DNA of 64,000 bases from Nocardioides sp. zg-1308 (GCF_013155375.1 NZ_JABJQY010000002.1:1984001-2048000); one strand, 5' to 3'; shown: positions 44,353 through 55,596, counted from the first letter of the stretch. A program made the numbers and translations. The notes: generated from the letters alone by a model not told the origin.

Positions 44353-47001
44353 GTGGACTTCACTGGCGAGGTGTCCTCACGCCCCTCGACCGCCAGCGCC
44401 CGCTCCACCGACCCCGCGGCCGACCTCACGCAGGCGCGGGCCCACTGGCTGCGCGCCGACCTGGTCGCGTGGGACGTGCCCGACGGGGGGAACGGGACCC
44501 ACCGCCTGCACTGGTCGCACCAGGGCGACCTCGCCGTCGACGCGGAGGCCGTCACCGGGGGCTCGGGCGTCCGGCTCACCCACGACCCCGCGGGCCTCCC
44601 CGCCGACGTGCTGGCGCAGTTCCCCCACCTCGGGGGTTTCCAGGCGTTCCGGCTCGACCCGTCGGCGGCCGCGCGGGCGGGCGAGATCCTTACCGGCCAG
44701 CTCGCCGTGGCGTCGTACGCCCCGGACGGGACGCTGCGCGACGCCACCGGCGTGCAGGTGCCCGGGGTCCTCGACCACCTGTACGCCGACGCCGCGGACC
44801 GCGGGCTCGGCGTCACCTGGCGCGGCGGCACGCCGACGCTGGCGGTGTGGGCGCCGACCGCGCAGGACGTGACCGCCGTCGTCGGCGGCAAGGGCGTGCC
44901 GATGGAGCGACAGCGCGACGGCACGTGGACGGTCACCGGGTCTCCTTCCTGGAAGGACGCGGCCTACACCTACGAGGTGCGCGTGTGGGCGCCGAGCGCC
45001 CGAGCGGTCGTCACGAACCGGGTGACGGACCCCTGGTCGGTGGCCCTCACCACCAACTCCGCGCAGTCACTCGTCGTCGACCTGAGCGACCCGGCGCTCG
45101 CGCCGGCGGGCTGGGCGGACACGCCGCCCCCAGTGATCGCCCGGCCGGTGGACCGCACGATCTACGAGCTGCACGTGCGCGACTTCTCGATCGACGACGA
45201 GACCGTGCCGGAGGGCGAGCGGGGGACCTACCTGGCCTTCGACCAGGACGACACCGCCGGGATGCGGCACCTGCGCCACCTGGCCGAGGCGGGGCTCAAC
45301 ACGGTGCACCTGCTCCCGGTGTTCGACATCGCGACCATCGAGGAGCGTCGCGCCGCCCAGCTGGTGCCCGACTGCGACCTCGCGTCACTGCCGCCGGACT
45401 CCGAGCGCCAGCAGGAGTGCGTGGAGGCGGTCCGGACCGGCGACGGCTTCAACTGGGGCTACGACCCCCTGCACTACACGGCACCGGAGGGGTCGTACGC
45501 CACCGACCCGGAGGGCACCCGCCGGACCCTCGAGCTGCGCCGGATGGTGCAGGGCCTGCACCGGGCGGGGCTGCAGGTCGTCCTGGACGTGGTCTACAAC
45601 CACACCGCCGCCGACGGCCAGGCCGAGAGGTCCGTGCTCGACAAGGTCGTGCCCGGCTACTACCACCGTCTCGACGCCGCGGGTCGCGTCGAGAGCTCCA
45701 CGTGCTGCTCCAACACGGCCACCGAGCACCGGATGATGGAGAAGCTGATGATCGACTCCGTGCTCACCTGGGCACGGGACTACAGGGTCGACGGCTTCCG
45801 CTTCGACCTGATGGGCCACCACTCGCTGGAGAACATGACGAGGCTGCGGGCGGCCCTCGACGGCCTCACCGTGAGCCGCGACGGCGTCGACGGACGCACG
45901 GTCTACCTCTACGGCGAGGGCTGGAACTTCGGCGAGGTCGCCGACGACGCCCGCTTCGCGCAGGCGACCCAGCGCCACCTGGCCGGCACCGGGATCGGCT
46001 CGTTCAACGACCGGCTGCGCGACGCCGTGCGCGGCGGCGGACCCTTCGACGAGGACCCGCGCGTCCAGGGCTTTGGCTCGGGGCTCCTCACCGACCCCAA
46101 CGGCGCCGAGGTCAACGGCACCCCCGAGGAGCAGCGCGCGCAGCTGCTGCACCAGCAGGACCTCGTCAAGCTCGGCATGGCCGGCAACCTCGCCGACTTC
46201 CGGTTCACCTCCTCCCGGACCGGGCAGGAGGTGCGGGGCGCGGACGTCGACCACGACGGCCGGCCGGCGGGCTACGCCGCCGAGCCGTCCGAGACCGTGG
46301 CGTACGTCGACGCGCACGACAACGAGACGCTGTGGGACTCCCTCGCCCTCAAGCTCCCGCGTGCGACGCCGATGGCCGACCGGGTCCGGATGAACACCGT
46401 GTCGCTGTCGACGGTCGCCCTCGGTCAGGGCGTGGTGTTCTGGCACGCCGGCACCGACCTGCTGCGCTCGAAGAGCCTGGACCGCAACTCCTACGACTCC
46501 GGCGACTGGTTCAACCGCGTCGACTGGCAGCGGCGGGAGAACACCTTCGGCTCGGGGCTGCCGCCGCGCGCCGACAACGAGGACAAGTGGGTGTTCATGC
46601 GGCCGCTCCTGGGCGACCCCGCGCTGCGTCCGGATGCTGCCGCGATGGACGAGGCGCACCAGCGGGCGCTGGACCTGCTCCGGATCCGGTCGTCCTCGCG
46701 GCTCTTCCGGCTCGGCAGCGCGCGCGCCGTGCAGGAGAAGGTGTCGTTCCTCGACGCCGTGCCCGGGGTCGTCGCGATGCTGCTGGACGACACGGTCGGA
46801 GCGGACGCCGATCCGGACCGCGACGCGATCCTCGTCGTCGTCAACGCCACGCCGCAGCCGCAGACCGTCTCGCGGACGGGCGCGGGGTGGTCGCTGCACC
46901 CGGTGCAGGCGGCGGGCGGCGACGCGGTCGTCCGGAGCAGCACGGTGGCTGACGACGCGGTGACCGTGCCGGCGCGCACCACCGCGGTGTTCGAGCGGTG
47001 A
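44353..47001 (+). CDS. pulA: Pullulanase-type alpha-1,6-glucosidase
   Basis: 882 residues. N-terminal starch-binding and CBM48-type domains (about 30-260), a GH13 barrel with GYDP (369-372), DVVYNH (412-417), nucleophile D485 (VDGFRFDLMGHH), acid E522 (LYGEGWNFG) and VDAHDNETLWD, then a C-terminal beta domain. There is no signal peptide, so it probably debranches glycogen or maltodextrin in the cytoplasm. The start is uncertain: GTG at 44353 or GTG at 44371 (MSSRPSTAS). Its expression may depend on the divergent STAND regulator. Confidence 0.93.
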   Translation: MDFTGEVSSRPSTASARSTDPAADLTQARAHWLRADLVAWDVPDGGNGTHRLHWSHQGDLAVDAEAVTGGSGVRLTHDPAGLPADVLAQFPHLGGFQAFRLDPSAAARAGEILTGQLAVASYAPDGTLRDATGVQVPGVLDHLYADAADRGLGVTWRGGTPTLAVWAPTAQDVTAVVGGKGVPMERQRDGTWTVTGSPSWKDAAYTYEVRVWAPSARAVVTNRVTDPWSVALTTNSAQSLVVDLSDPALAPAGWADTPPPVIARPVDRTIYELHVRDFSIDDETVPEGERGTYLAFDQDDTAGMRHLRHLAEAGLNTVHLLPVFDIATIEERRAAQLVPDCDLASLPPDSERQQECVEAVRTGDGFNWGYDPLHYTAPEGSYATDPEGTRRTLELRRMVQGLHRAGLQVVLDVVYNHTAADGQAERSVLDKVVPGYYHRLDAAGRVESSTCCSNTATEHRMMEKLMIDSVLTWARDYRVDGFRFDLMGHHSLENMTRLRAALDGLTVSRDGVDGRTVYLYGEGWNFGEVADDARFAQATQRHLAGTGIGSFNDRLRDAVRGGGPFDEDPRVQGFGSGLLTDPNGAEVNGTPEEQRAQLLHQQDLVKLGMAGNLADFRFTSSRTGQEVRGADVDHDGRPAGYAAEPSETVAYVDAHDNETLWDSLALKLPRATPMADRVRMNTVSLSTVALGQGVVFWHAGTDLLRSKSLDRNSYDSGDWFNRVDWQRRENTFGSGLPPRADNEDKWVFMRPLLGDPALRPDAAAMDEAHQRALDLLRIRSSSRLFRLGSARAVQEKVSFLDAVPGVVAMLLDDTVGADADPDRDAILVVVNATPQPQTVSRTGAGWSLHPVQAAGGDAVVRSSTVADDAVTVPARTTAVFER

Positions 47002-47012
47002 CGGGAGCCCGC

Positions 47013-47633
47013 TCAGCGGTCCCCGAACAGCATCTCGCCGAGGCTGCCGGGATCGTCCACCGTCACGGTGCCGCTGGCGATGTCGATGGTGACGCCGTCG
47101 ATCCCGACGTGCTCGGTGCTCACCCGGTCGAGCGAGGGGACCGTCTCCTCGTAGAGGTCGGCCAGGTCCCAGTCCCCGGGCTCGGTGTCCGGGGTGCGGT
47201 AGAGCTGCTCGCCCGTGCGGGTGTCGAACACCACGACCTGCAGGGCGTGCGTGCCGTACTCGTCGGTGGGGCCGCGCGAGCCGTCCAGCAGGGCCAGTGT
47301 CGACCGGTCGGGAGAGATCACCATGCTGCTCCACTGCAGGTCGCTCACCTCCTCGGTGCCGCCCTCGGCGCTGGTGAACCACAGCACCTGGCCGTCGATC
47401 CAGTACGCACCTGACGGGCCCACGACGTGGGCGGCCGGGTCCTCGCCGATCGTCACCCGACGGTCGCCCACGTGCAGCACGCCGTTCGACAACCACGACC
47501 GCTCGCTGACGTCCCACTCGGTCGGGCCCACGGGCAGCTCGAAGGGGGCCGCCCCGGCATAGCGGCTGAGCCCCCACCCTCCCGCCACCGCGGCGCAGAC
47601 GAGCGCGGCCGCGACGAGCACACGTGTCCTCAC
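47013..47633 (-). CDS. Membrane-anchored protein with propeller-like segments, unknown function
   Basis: 206 residues. One N-terminal membrane anchor (about 4-22, RVLVAAALVCAAVAGGWGL), then an extracellular domain with TFD-like strands (SSMVISPDRSTLALLDG, LQVVVFDTRTGEQLY). These are weak WD40-like blades, similar in style to the larger protein at 33745-35061. The GTG at 47633 has GAGCAT 6 bases upstream. It is convergent with the pullulanase gene (11-base gap). Function is not assigned. Confidence 0.6.
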   Translation of the reverse strand: MRTRVLVAAALVCAAVAGGWGLSRYAGAAPFELPVGPTEWDVSERSWLSNGVLHVGDRRVTIGEDPAAHVVGPSGAYWIDGQVLWFTSAEGGTEEVSDLQWSSMVISPDRSTLALLDGSRGPTDEYGTHALQVVVFDTRTGEQLYRTPDTEPGDWDLADLYEETVPSLDRVSTEHVGIDGVTIDIASGTVTVDDPGSLGEMLFGDR

Positions 47634-47669
47634 GCCGCGATGCTCCCACCCGCGGCCACGAGGCGGACG

Positions 47670-47706
47670 CACCGACGCCCCCGGCCGGGAGACGGGGGCG
47701 TCGGTG
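47670..47706 (-). terminator. Terminator of gltA
   Basis: CACCGACGCCCCC (47670-47682) and GGGGGCGTCGGTG (47694-47706) form a perfect 13-bp stem with an 11-base loop, 38 bases downstream of the gltA stop on the minus strand. Confidence 0.8.
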
Positions 47707-47744
47707 TCGTGCGGGCCTGGTGAGGTGGTGCGAGGTGGTGGGCG

Positions 47745-49049
<1,305 letters not shown>

Positions 49050-49166
49050 GTCGGCTCCTGTCCCATACGTGTGTACGTCTTCTGGTGTCCCCTCAACCTA
49101 GCCGCGGCTGTCGGGGGAGCGCGAACCAGGTGTCCACTACCCGGGTCGCGCCCGGGCCGAGCGGCG

Positions 49167-50492
49167 TCAGCGGCCGGCCACGCGGTGGGCGGCGAGCGCG
49201 ATCCGGCTGGTGCGCGGCAGCCCGGCGTCCTCGCGGCGGTCGGCGGCCCGGTAGAGCCGGTAGAGCGCGTGCACGCCGAGCCAGCGCAGCGGCTCGGGCT
49301 CCCACCGGCGGACGCGGTGACCGGTCCACGGCAGCCGGACGAGGTCGGTGTCGTGGCCGAGCACCAGGTCGCGCAGCGTGCGAGCGGCGAGGTTGGTCGC
49401 GGTGAGTCCGGACCCGACGTAGCCGCCGGCGTGGCCGAGTCCCGTGCCGGGGTCGAAGCAGACGCTGGCGCTCCAGTCCCGCGGCACGCCCAGCACCCCG
49501 CACCAGGCGTGGTCGAGGCCGATGCCGGCGAGCGACGGGAACAGGTCGGTGAGGGTCGATCGCAGCGACTCGACGGTGGCCGGCTGGGTGCGCCCGTCGA
49601 CGTCGGTGCGCGAGCCGAAGCGGTAGGGCACCCCGCGCCCGCCCATCGCGATCCGGCCGTCGGCGGTGCGCTGCGCGTAGCAGTAGGCGTGCGCCTCGTC
49701 GCCGAGCAGCTCGGCGCCGTCCCAGCCGATCCGCGCCCACTGGGCGTCGCTCAGCGGCTCGGTCACGACGATCGCGGAGTTCATCGGCAGCCAGTCGCGG
49801 CGGTGGCCGGCGAGCCCGGCGGTGAAGCCCTCCAGGCAGCGCAGCACGACCGGGGCACGCACGGTCCCGCGGTCGGTGCGCACGACGCCCGGCTCGACGG
49901 CCAGCGCCCGGGTGCCCTCGTGGATGCGGACGCCGCGCTCGCGCACGACCCGCGCGACGCCGGCGACCAGCCGGGCCGGGTGCACCCGCGCGCAGTCGGG
50001 GTCGTGGTGGCCCGAGACGGCGCCGGCCACGCGGACGCGGGCCGCGACCTGGTCGGCGGTGAGCTCGCCGCCGAGGCGCCGGCGCTGGGCCTCGGAGCGG
50101 GCGACCACCAGCACGCCGCTGCGCACGATGTCGGCCTCGATGCCCTCGCGGGCCGCGACGCCGATGACCTCGTCGACCGTGGCCCGCAGGGCGTCGCGCA
50201 GCCGCTGCACGCCGGCCTCGCCCGCCACCTCGGCGTACGTCGCCGCACTGCCGGCCAGCTCGCTGGAGAGCCAGCCGCCGTTGCGCCCGGAAGCGCCGAA
50301 GCCGGCGAACTCGGCCTCGACGACGCGGACGTCAAGGCCCGGGTCGGCCTCGTGGAGGTAGAGGGCCGTCCAGAGGCCGGTGAGGCCACCGCCGACGATC
50401 GCGACGTCGCACGTCACGTCGCCGTCCAGCAGGTCGGTGGGGGTGGGCAGCCCGACCTGCTGCCACCAGAAGGAGACGCCGCCGTTGCGCAC
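49167..50492 (-). CDS. DAO-fold FAD-dependent amine/amino-acid oxidase
   Basis: 441 residues. FAD site [20 protein letters not shown] followed by [16 protein letters not shown], typical of the group with gamma-glutamylputrescine oxidase and glycine/D-amino-acid oxidases; [20 protein letters not shown] closes the FAD pocket. It oxidises a primary or secondary amine; substrate unknown. The GTG at 50492 gives [12 protein letters not shown] and has CAGAAT 6 bases upstream. It is divergent from rplM. Confidence 0.83.
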   Translation of the reverse strand: MRNGGVSFWWQQVGLPTPTDLLDGDVTCDVAIVGGGLTGLWTALYLHEADPGLDVRVVEAEFAGFGASGRNGGWLSSELAGSAATYAEVAGEAGVQRLRDALRATVDEVIGVAAREGIEADIVRSGVLVVARSEAQRRRLGGELTADQVAARVRVAGAVSGHHDPDCARVHPARLVAGVARVVRERGVRIHEGTRALAVEPGVVRTDRGTVRAPVVLRCLEGFTAGLAGHRRDWLPMNSAIVVTEPLSDAQWARIGWDGAELLGDEAHAYCYAQRTADGRIAMGGRGVPYRFGSRTDVDGRTQPATVESLRSTLTDLFPSLAGIGLDHAWCGVLGVPRDWSASVCFDPGTGLGHAGGYVGSGLTATNLAARTLRDLVLGHDTDLVRLPWTGHRVRRWEPEPLRWLGVHALYRLYRAADRREDAGLPRTSRIALAAHRVAGR

Positions 50493-50541
50493 GCCGCCAT
50501 TCTGGGGGCATCCGTGGCTCCCGGACGCCCGCCCCGTCGTT

Positions 50542-50571
50542 TTGACCCCCCGCGCGGGGGCGCCGTACTCT
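50542..50571 (+). promoter_or_regulatory. Promoter of the rplM-rpsI operon
   Basis: TTGACC (50542-50547) and TACTCT (50566-50571) are 18 bases apart, a good match to the housekeeping sigma consensus. The spacer carries a CCCCGCGCGGGG palindrome. Confidence 0.65.
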
Positions 50572-50763
50572 TGCTGGTCGCGACTCCTGCCGCGTCCGCT
50601 CCCTCCCCACGGAGACCCGGAGCGGGTGCAGATCCGGACGTCATCCCCAGTCTCCGCCGAGCGGAGCGGGGGAGCGATCCGGGCCGTGTTCGTCAGAGGC
50701 CGCAGCACCACCACCCGCTCCTCGTCCGAGGCGCGGGACCCACGAACCAGAACGGGACATGCC
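50572..50763 (+). promoter_or_regulatory. rplM 5' leader
   Basis: About 185 bases between the promoter and the rplM GTG hold no gene. GC-rich inverted segments are present (for example GCTCC..GGAGC types around 50600-50680), and CGGGACATGCC precedes the start. L13 leaders in other bacteria act in autoregulation; no known fold was matched here. Confidence 0.35.
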
Positions 50764-51207
50764 GTGCGCACGTACAGCCCCAAGCCCGCTGACATCCAGC
50801 GTGAGTGGCTCGTCATCGACGCCACCGACGTGGTCCTCGGACGCCTCGCCGTCCAGACCGCCAACCTCCTCCGAGGCAAGCACAAGCCGACCTTCGCCCC
50901 CCACATGGACGTGGGCGACTTCGTGATCATCGTCAACGCGTCGAAGGTGTCGCTGTCGGGGAGCAAGAAGACGACCAAGATGGCCTACCGCCACTCCGGC
51001 TACCCGGGCGGCCTCTCGGCCACCCCGTTCGGTGAGCTCCTCGAGAAGGACGCCCGCAAGGCCATCGAGAAGGCCGTGTGGGGCATGCTCCCGAAGAACA
51101 AGCTCGGTCGCCAGATGCTGAAGAAGCTCAAGGTCTACCCCGGCCCCGACCACCCGCACGCGGCCCAGAAGGCCGTTCCCTTCGAGATCTCGCAGATCTC
51201 CCAGTGA
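50764..51207 (+). CDS. rplM: 50S ribosomal protein L13
   Basis: 147 residues, standard length. [20 protein letters not shown] and [20 protein letters not shown] open the protein; [18 protein letters not shown] and [19 protein letters not shown] are family hallmarks. L13 is an early-assembly protein of the 50S subunit. The GTG start fits actinobacterial L13. It is followed by rpsI after 17 bases. Confidence 0.97.
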   Translation: MRTYSPKPADIQREWLVIDATDVVLGRLAVQTANLLRGKHKPTFAPHMDVGDFVIIVNASKVSLSGSKKTTKMAYRHSGYPGGLSATPFGELLEKDARKAIEKAVWGMLPKNKLGRQMLKKLKVYPGPDHPHAAQKAVPFEISQISQ

Positions 51208-51224
51208 CGACTGAGGACTCACAG

Positions 51225-51725
51225 ATGACTGAGAACACCACCGAGGTCGAGGAGACCTTCGAGACCGACGCCGAGGGCGTTGCCTACACGTCCGAGAGCG
51301 ACGCCTCGGCCGACACCCCCGCCCGCCCGGCCACCATCGCGCCCGCCGGCGCGACCGGCCGCCGCAAGGAGGCCGTCGCCCGCGTCCGCATCGTCCCGGG
51401 CACCGGCGAGTGGACCATCAACGGCCGCACGCTCGACAACTACTTCCCCAACAAGCTGCACCAGCAGATCGCCAACGAGCCGTTCGCCGAGCTGCAGCTC
51501 GAGGGCCGCTTCGACGTGATCGCCCGCATCCACGGCGGCGGCATCGCCGGCCAGGCCGGCGCCCTGCGCCTCGGTGTGGCCCGCGCGCTCAACTCCGTCG
51601 ACGTCGAGGCCAACCGCCCGGCGCTCAAGAAGGCCGGTCTGCTGACCCGCGACGCCCGCGTCGTGGAGCGCAAGAAGGCCGGTCTCAAGAAGGCCCGCAA
51701 GGCCAGCCAGTTCTCCAAGCGCTGA
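51225..51725 (+). CDS. rpsI: 30S ribosomal protein S9 with acidic N-terminal extension
   Basis: 166 residues. The S9 core begins at about residue 44 ([19 protein letters not shown]) and ends in the [12 protein letters not shown] tail that contacts P-site tRNA. The first 40 or so residues are acidic and low in complexity, an extension common in actinobacteria. GAGGA at 51213-51217 supports the ATG at 51225. A GTG at 51204 overlapping the rplM stop is an alternative. Confidence 0.96.
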   Translation: MTENTTEVEETFETDAEGVAYTSESDASADTPARPATIAPAGATGRRKEAVARVRIVPGTGEWTINGRTLDNYFPNKLHQQIANEPFAELQLEGRFDVIARIHGGGIAGQAGALRLGVARALNSVDVEANRPALKKAGLLTRDARVVERKKAGLKKARKASQFSKR

Positions 51726-51727
51726 CC

Positions 51728-53074
51728 TTGGCGCGACTCTTCGGCACGGACGGGGTCCGGGGCCTGGCGAACGCCGATCTCACGGCAGAGCTGGCCCTGG
51801 ACCTCTCCGTCTGTGCCGCACACGTCCTGGCCGACCGCGGCGAGTTCGAGGGGCACCGTCCCCTCGCCGTGGTGGGCCGGGACACGCGCATCTCCGGCCA
51901 GTTCCTCGAGGCCGCGGTCGTCGCGGGCCTCGCCTCGGCGGGCGTCGACGTGCTCCTGCTCGGGGTGCTGCCCACGCCCGGCGTGGCCTACATGACCGAG
52001 CGCCTCGGCGCGGACCTCGGCGTGATGCTGTCGGCCTCGCACAACCCGATGCCCGACAACGGCATCAAGTTCCTCGCGCGCGGCGGCCACAAGCTCGACG
52101 ACGCCATCGAGATCGCCATCGAGCGCCGGATGGGCGAGCCCTGGGCGCGTCCCACCGGCGGCGACGTCGGCCGGGTGCAGGCCTACGACACGGCCGTCGA
52201 GGAGTACGCCGCGCACCTCGAGAGCACGATCACCCACCCGCTGGTGGGGCTCAAGGTCGTCCTCGACTGCGCCGAGGGCGCAGCCCACGCCGCCGGGCCG
52301 CGGGCCCTCGAGGACGCCGGCGCGACGGTCATCGCGATCCACGCCGACCCCGACGGCCTCAACATCAACGACAACTGCGGCTCGACCCACCTCGGGTCGC
52401 TCCAGGCCGCCGTGGTCGAGCACGGCGCCCACGCCGGCTTCGCCCTCGACGGCGACGCCGACCGCTGCCTGGCCGTCGATGCCGAGGGCAACGTCGTCGA
52501 CGGCGACCAGATCCTGGCGATCCTGTCGCTCTCGCTCCTCGAGCAGGGGCGGCTCGCCAAGGACACCGTGGTCGCCACCGTGATGAGCAACCTCGGCTTC
52601 GTGCAGGCCATGCGTGCCGGCGGCGTCGGCGTGCGCCAGACCAAGGTCGGCGACCGCTACGTCCTCGAGGCGATGAAGGTCTCCGGCTACTCCCTGGGTG
52701 GGGAGCAGTCCGGCCACGTCATCCTCCGCGACCACGCCACCACCGGTGACGGCATCCTCACCACGCTGCACGTCATGGAGCGGATGGCCACCACCGGCAA
52801 GTCGCTGGCCGAGCTCGCCTCGGTCATGACCCGGCTGCCGCAGGTGCTGCTCAACGTCGCCGGCGTCGACAAGTCGCGCGCCGACGAGGACGCCGTCCTG
52901 GCGGCCGCCGTCGCCGAGGAGGAGGCGGTGCTCGGCGAGCGCGGGCGGATCCTGTTGCGCCCCTCGGGCACCGAGCCGATCGTGCGCGTCATGGTCGAGG
53001 CCCCCACCCACGACGAGGCGCACGGCGTCGCCGTCCGCCTGGCCGACGTGGTCAAGCGCCAGCTGGCGCTCTAG
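51728..53074 (+). CDS. glmM: Phosphoglucosamine mutase
   Basis: 448 residues. It interconverts glucosamine-6-phosphate and glucosamine-1-phosphate on the way to UDP-GlcNAc. The phosphoserine loop is [13 protein letters not shown] (S104), metal loop [12 protein letters not shown], sugar loop GGEQSGHVI and phosphate loop [12 protein letters not shown]. The start is TTG at 51728, two bases after rpsI, giving the conserved [11 protein letters not shown]. The TAG stop shares a CTAG with the convergent gene. Confidence 0.97.
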   Translation: MARLFGTDGVRGLANADLTAELALDLSVCAAHVLADRGEFEGHRPLAVVGRDTRISGQFLEAAVVAGLASAGVDVLLLGVLPTPGVAYMTERLGADLGVMLSASHNPMPDNGIKFLARGGHKLDDAIEIAIERRMGEPWARPTGGDVGRVQAYDTAVEEYAAHLESTITHPLVGLKVVLDCAEGAAHAAGPRALEDAGATVIAIHADPDGLNINDNCGSTHLGSLQAAVVEHGAHAGFALDGDADRCLAVDAEGNVVDGDQILAILSLSLLEQGRLAKDTVVATVMSNLGFVQAMRAGGVGVRQTKVGDRYVLEAMKVSGYSLGGEQSGHVILRDHATTGDGILTTLHVMERMATTGKSLAELASVMTRLPQVLLNVAGVDKSRADEDAVLAAAVAEEEAVLGERGRILLRPSGTEPIVRVMVEAPTHDEAHGVAVRLADVVKRQLAL

Positions 53075-53430
53075 CCGCTCGACCCCGGCCGCAGCGCCAC
53101 CAGCCGGTCCGCGGCCCGACGGGCCGCCGCCGCACGCTCGGGGGCCGCGTCGTCGTACGCCAGCGCGGCCTCCCGGAGCGCGGCGATCTCGCTCTCGAGG
53201 AGGGCCAGCTCGTCCGCGTCGTCCAGCACACGCCGGGCCGCCTCGGTCGAGCCGACGCCGACCGGCGCCTCCTCGATCGCCCCGGCCCGCACCGCCGTCG
53301 GCACCGCCTCGGCGTTCTCCAGCGCGGCGAGCGTGGTGCGGAGCGCGGACACGGTCCCGGCGTCCCGGGCCCGGCGGGCCTCGAGCAGGGCGGCGCGCAG
53401 CCGGGAGCGGAGCGGGGAGTCGGTGGTCAC
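53071..53430 (-). CDS. Small YqeY/GatB-domain-like protein
   Basis: 119 residues. [20 protein letters not shown] and [17 protein letters not shown] resemble the first helical half of YqeY-type proteins, which are tied to tRNA amidotransferase GatB. Full YqeY has about 150 residues; the C-terminal part here is short and alanine-rich. Function is unknown. The GTG start has CAGGCT 6 bases upstream. Confidence 0.6.
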   Translation of the reverse strand: MTTDSPLRSRLRAALLEARRARDAGTVSALRTTLAALENAEAVPTAVRAGAIEEAPVGVGSTEAARRVLDDADELALLESEIAALREAALAYDDAAPERAAAARRAADRLVALRPGSSG

Positions 53431-53500
53431 GGGTCGAGCCTGCCCACGAGCGGCCCGGCGCGCACGGGGTTATCCGGGTGACGGGCGGCGGCGGCGCGGC

Positions 53501-53506
53501 TACGGT
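53501..53506 (+). promoter_or_regulatory. -10 box for leaderless tandem-GNAT copy 2
   Basis: TACGGT is 6 bases before the GTG at 53513. The same hexamer and spacing precede the VOC gene at 31349. Confidence 0.45.
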
Positions 53507-53512
53507 CGCGGC

Positions 53513-54505
53513 GTGGTCGACATCGAGCAGATCAACCCCCGCAACCAGGCAGCGCTCCGGGCCTGGTGGGAGGTCGGCGCCGCGGCGACCGCCGAGCGCC
53601 CCGGCAAGCCGTGGCCGCTGTGGGACCAGAGCCGCGTCGCGCTGCCCGCCGACAACCCCGAGCGTGCCGTGACGCTCATCGGGGCGATCGACGGCCGCGA
53701 GATGGTGGGCGCGGGCCTGCTCACCCGCCCCCTGCGCGAGAACCTGCACACCGCCATGGCGTTCGCCTACGTCCGGCCCGACCGGACCCGCAAGGGCATC
53801 GGCCGTCGGCTGGTGGAGGAGCTCGAGGTCGTGGCCGCCGGCGACGGGCGCACGACGATCCAGAGCGAGGCCTACCTCCCGCCGGGCGGGACCGGCGCAT
53901 CCGAGGCGTTCGCGAGAGCCATGGGGTACGACGTCGCGAGCCGCGAGGCGATCAAGGAGCTGACGCTCACCGACTACCTCGCCCGCCGCGACGCCCTCGC
54001 GGTCGAGGCGTCCGCCGCCGACGCCTACCGGGTCATCACGTTCGACACCGTCTGCCCCGAGGAGCACCTCGACTCGTTCGGCCGACTGCTCGGCATGCTC
54101 ATGTCGGAGGTGCCGCTGGGCGAGCTCGACCTCGCGGCCTCGGAGTGGACCCCGGAGCGCATCCGCGACGCCGAGCAGCGCCAGGTCGACGTCGGCCGAC
54201 ACGTGCAGACCGCCATGGCGATCGCCCCGGACGGCTCCGTGGCGGGCGTGTCCGACGTACGCGTCGACGACAGCGACCCGGCGTACGGGCAGGTCGGCAT
54301 CACGATCGTGGACCCCGCCCACCGCGGCCACCGGCTCGGGCTCGCGCTCAAGCTCGCCACGCACGACCTGGCGGTGGCGACGTACCCCGACCTGGTCTCG
54401 CTGGACACCTCCAACGCCGAGGTGAACACCTGGATGAACGCCGTCAACGAGGCGCTGGGCTACCGCACCATCGAGACGCTGCTGGAGCTGCAGAAGAAGC
54501 GCTGA
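53513..54505 (+). CDS. Tandem-GNAT acetyltransferase, copy 2
   Basis: 330 residues with two GNAT folds. The first has AFAYVRPDRTRKGIGRRLVEEL, the second ITIVDPAHRGHRLGLALKLA and the ending SNAEVNTWMNAVNEALGYRT. Layout and C-terminal signature match the copy at 20681-21718, so the two are paralogues. Substrate unknown. Its TGA and the TCA (reverse stop) of the convergent regulator gene form TGATCA with no base between. Confidence 0.83.
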   Translation: MVDIEQINPRNQAALRAWWEVGAAATAERPGKPWPLWDQSRVALPADNPERAVTLIGAIDGREMVGAGLLTRPLRENLHTAMAFAYVRPDRTRKGIGRRLVEELEVVAAGDGRTTIQSEAYLPPGGTGASEAFARAMGYDVASREAIKELTLTDYLARRDALAVEASAADAYRVITFDTVCPEEHLDSFGRLLGMLMSEVPLGELDLAASEWTPERIRDAEQRQVDVGRHVQTAMAIAPDGSVAGVSDVRVDDSDPAYGQVGITIVDPAHRGHRLGLALKLATHDLAVATYPDLVSLDTSNAEVNTWMNAVNEALGYRTIETLLELQKKR

Positions 54506-54889
54506 TCAGCGCGCCTCGGCGGCGGCGTCGTAGTCGTCGCGGGAGGCGAGGATGCGGGACAGGTGGGTCTCGGCCCAGTCGGTGAGCGCCGCGATCGGCC
54601 CGGTCAGCGAGGCGCCGAGCTCGGTGAGCTCGTAGTCGACGCGGGGCGGCACCTGGGCGTGGACCGTGCGAGTCAGCAGGCCGTCGCGCTCCATCGCGCG
54701 CAGCGTCTGGGTGAGGACCTTGGGCGCGACGCCGCCGATCCGCGCACGGAGCACGCTGAAGCGGAGCGGGCCGCCGACGAGCGCGCCGATCACCAACGCC
54801 GTCCACTTGTCGCCGATGCGGTCGAGGACCACGCGGGTCGGGCAGTCGGGGTCGAAGGCGTCGCCACGCGCGGGTCGGTTGGTTACCAC
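54506..54889 (-). CDS. HxlR-family winged-helix regulator
   Basis: 127 residues. DPDCPTRVVLDRIGDKWTAL (the conserved cysteine region), RFSVLRARIGGVAPKVLTQTLR as the recognition segment and VPPRVDYELTELGASL as the wing are HxlR hallmarks. Members sense redox or reactive electrophiles and often control adjacent oxidoreductases. The GTG at 54889 is chosen because TATAAG lies 6 bases upstream; a TTG at 54916 would extend it. It is divergent from an NAD(P)-binding protein, the likely target. Confidence 0.88.
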   Translation of the reverse strand: MVTNRPARGDAFDPDCPTRVVLDRIGDKWTALVIGALVGGPLRFSVLRARIGGVAPKVLTQTLRAMERDGLLTRTVHAQVPPRVDYELTELGASLTGPIAALTDWAETHLSRILASRDDYDAAAEAR

Positions 54890-54934
54890 AAGGTACTTAT
54901 AGCACGTTGAAGTCAACGGTTACCAGTGGTTACC
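54881..54934. promoter_or_regulatory. Three GGTTACC boxes, candidate HxlR operator
   Basis: GGTTACC occurs at 54881-54887, 54918-54924 and 54928-54934. The last two are 10 bp apart, one helical turn. One copy lies at the start codon of the regulator and the pair covers its -35 region. Confidence 0.6.
54896..54901 (-). promoter_or_regulatory. -10 box for the leaderless HxlR transcript
   Basis: TATAAG on the minus strand, the best -10 match in the window, ends 6 bases before the GTG at 54889. Confidence 0.5.
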
Positions 54935-54980
54935 GTCGGCGCCACATACCACCCGCACGACCGACCCGAAGGACTGCACC

Positions 54981-55565
54981 ATGAAGATCGCCCTGTTCGG
55001 CGCCACCGGCATGATCGGCTCCCGCATCGCCGCCGAGGCCACGGCGCGCGGCCACGACGTCACCGGCCTGAGCCGCTCCACCGGCGGCGACGTCGCCGAC
55101 CCCGAGACCGTGCGCGGGGCCGCCGAGACGCACGACGTGCTGGTCTCCGCGACCGGGCCGAGCCGCACCGGCGAGCCCCACCAGCCCTGGCTGGACGCGG
55201 TGGAGAACCTCATCGCCCACGCCGGTGGCACCCGCGTGCTCTTCGTCGGCGGCGCCGGCTCGCTCCTCACCCCGGACGGCGACCGCCTCCTCGACACCGA
55301 TGGCTTCCCGCCGGAGTACCTCCCCGAGGCCACGACGGGCGCCGCCTCCCTCGAGCTCTTCCGCGCCGCCCCGGAGTCGGTCGACTGGACCTACCTCAGC
55401 CCGGCGCCGGTCATCGCGCCCGGCGAGCGCACCGGCACCTACGCCACCGCCCTCGACACCCCGGCCGGCGACTTCGTCAGCGCCGAGGACTACGCCGTCG
55501 CGCTCGTCGACGAGGTCGAGCAGGGCCAGCACCGCCGCCGGCGGTTCACCGTCGCGTCGGCCTGA
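54981..55565 (+). CDS. NAD(P)H-binding atypical SDR (NmrA-like)
   Basis: 194 residues. KIALFGATGMIGSRIAAEA is the nucleotide-binding loop, and DVLVSATGPSRTG and TRVLFVGGAGSLLT follow it. VDWTYLSPAPVIAPGERTGTY is typical of the SDR_a group often regulated by HxlR proteins. It may be a quinone or aldehyde reductase; substrate unknown. GAAGGA supports the ATG. Confidence 0.87.
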   Translation: MKIALFGATGMIGSRIAAEATARGHDVTGLSRSTGGDVADPETVRGAAETHDVLVSATGPSRTGEPHQPWLDAVENLIAHAGGTRVLFVGGAGSLLTPDGDRLLDTDGFPPEYLPEATTGAASLELFRAAPESVDWTYLSPAPVIAPGERTGTYATALDTPAGDFVSAEDYAVALVDEVEQGQHRRRRFTVASA

Positions 55566-55596
55566 GGGTCGCGGCTCGACCGGGCCGTTCGGCCCG

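Noticed and set aside
54896..54916. TTGACT and TATAAG read as a -35/-10 pair for the HxlR gene
   Set aside because: They are only 9 bases apart, far from the usual 16-19. TATAAG alone is kept as a -10 box.
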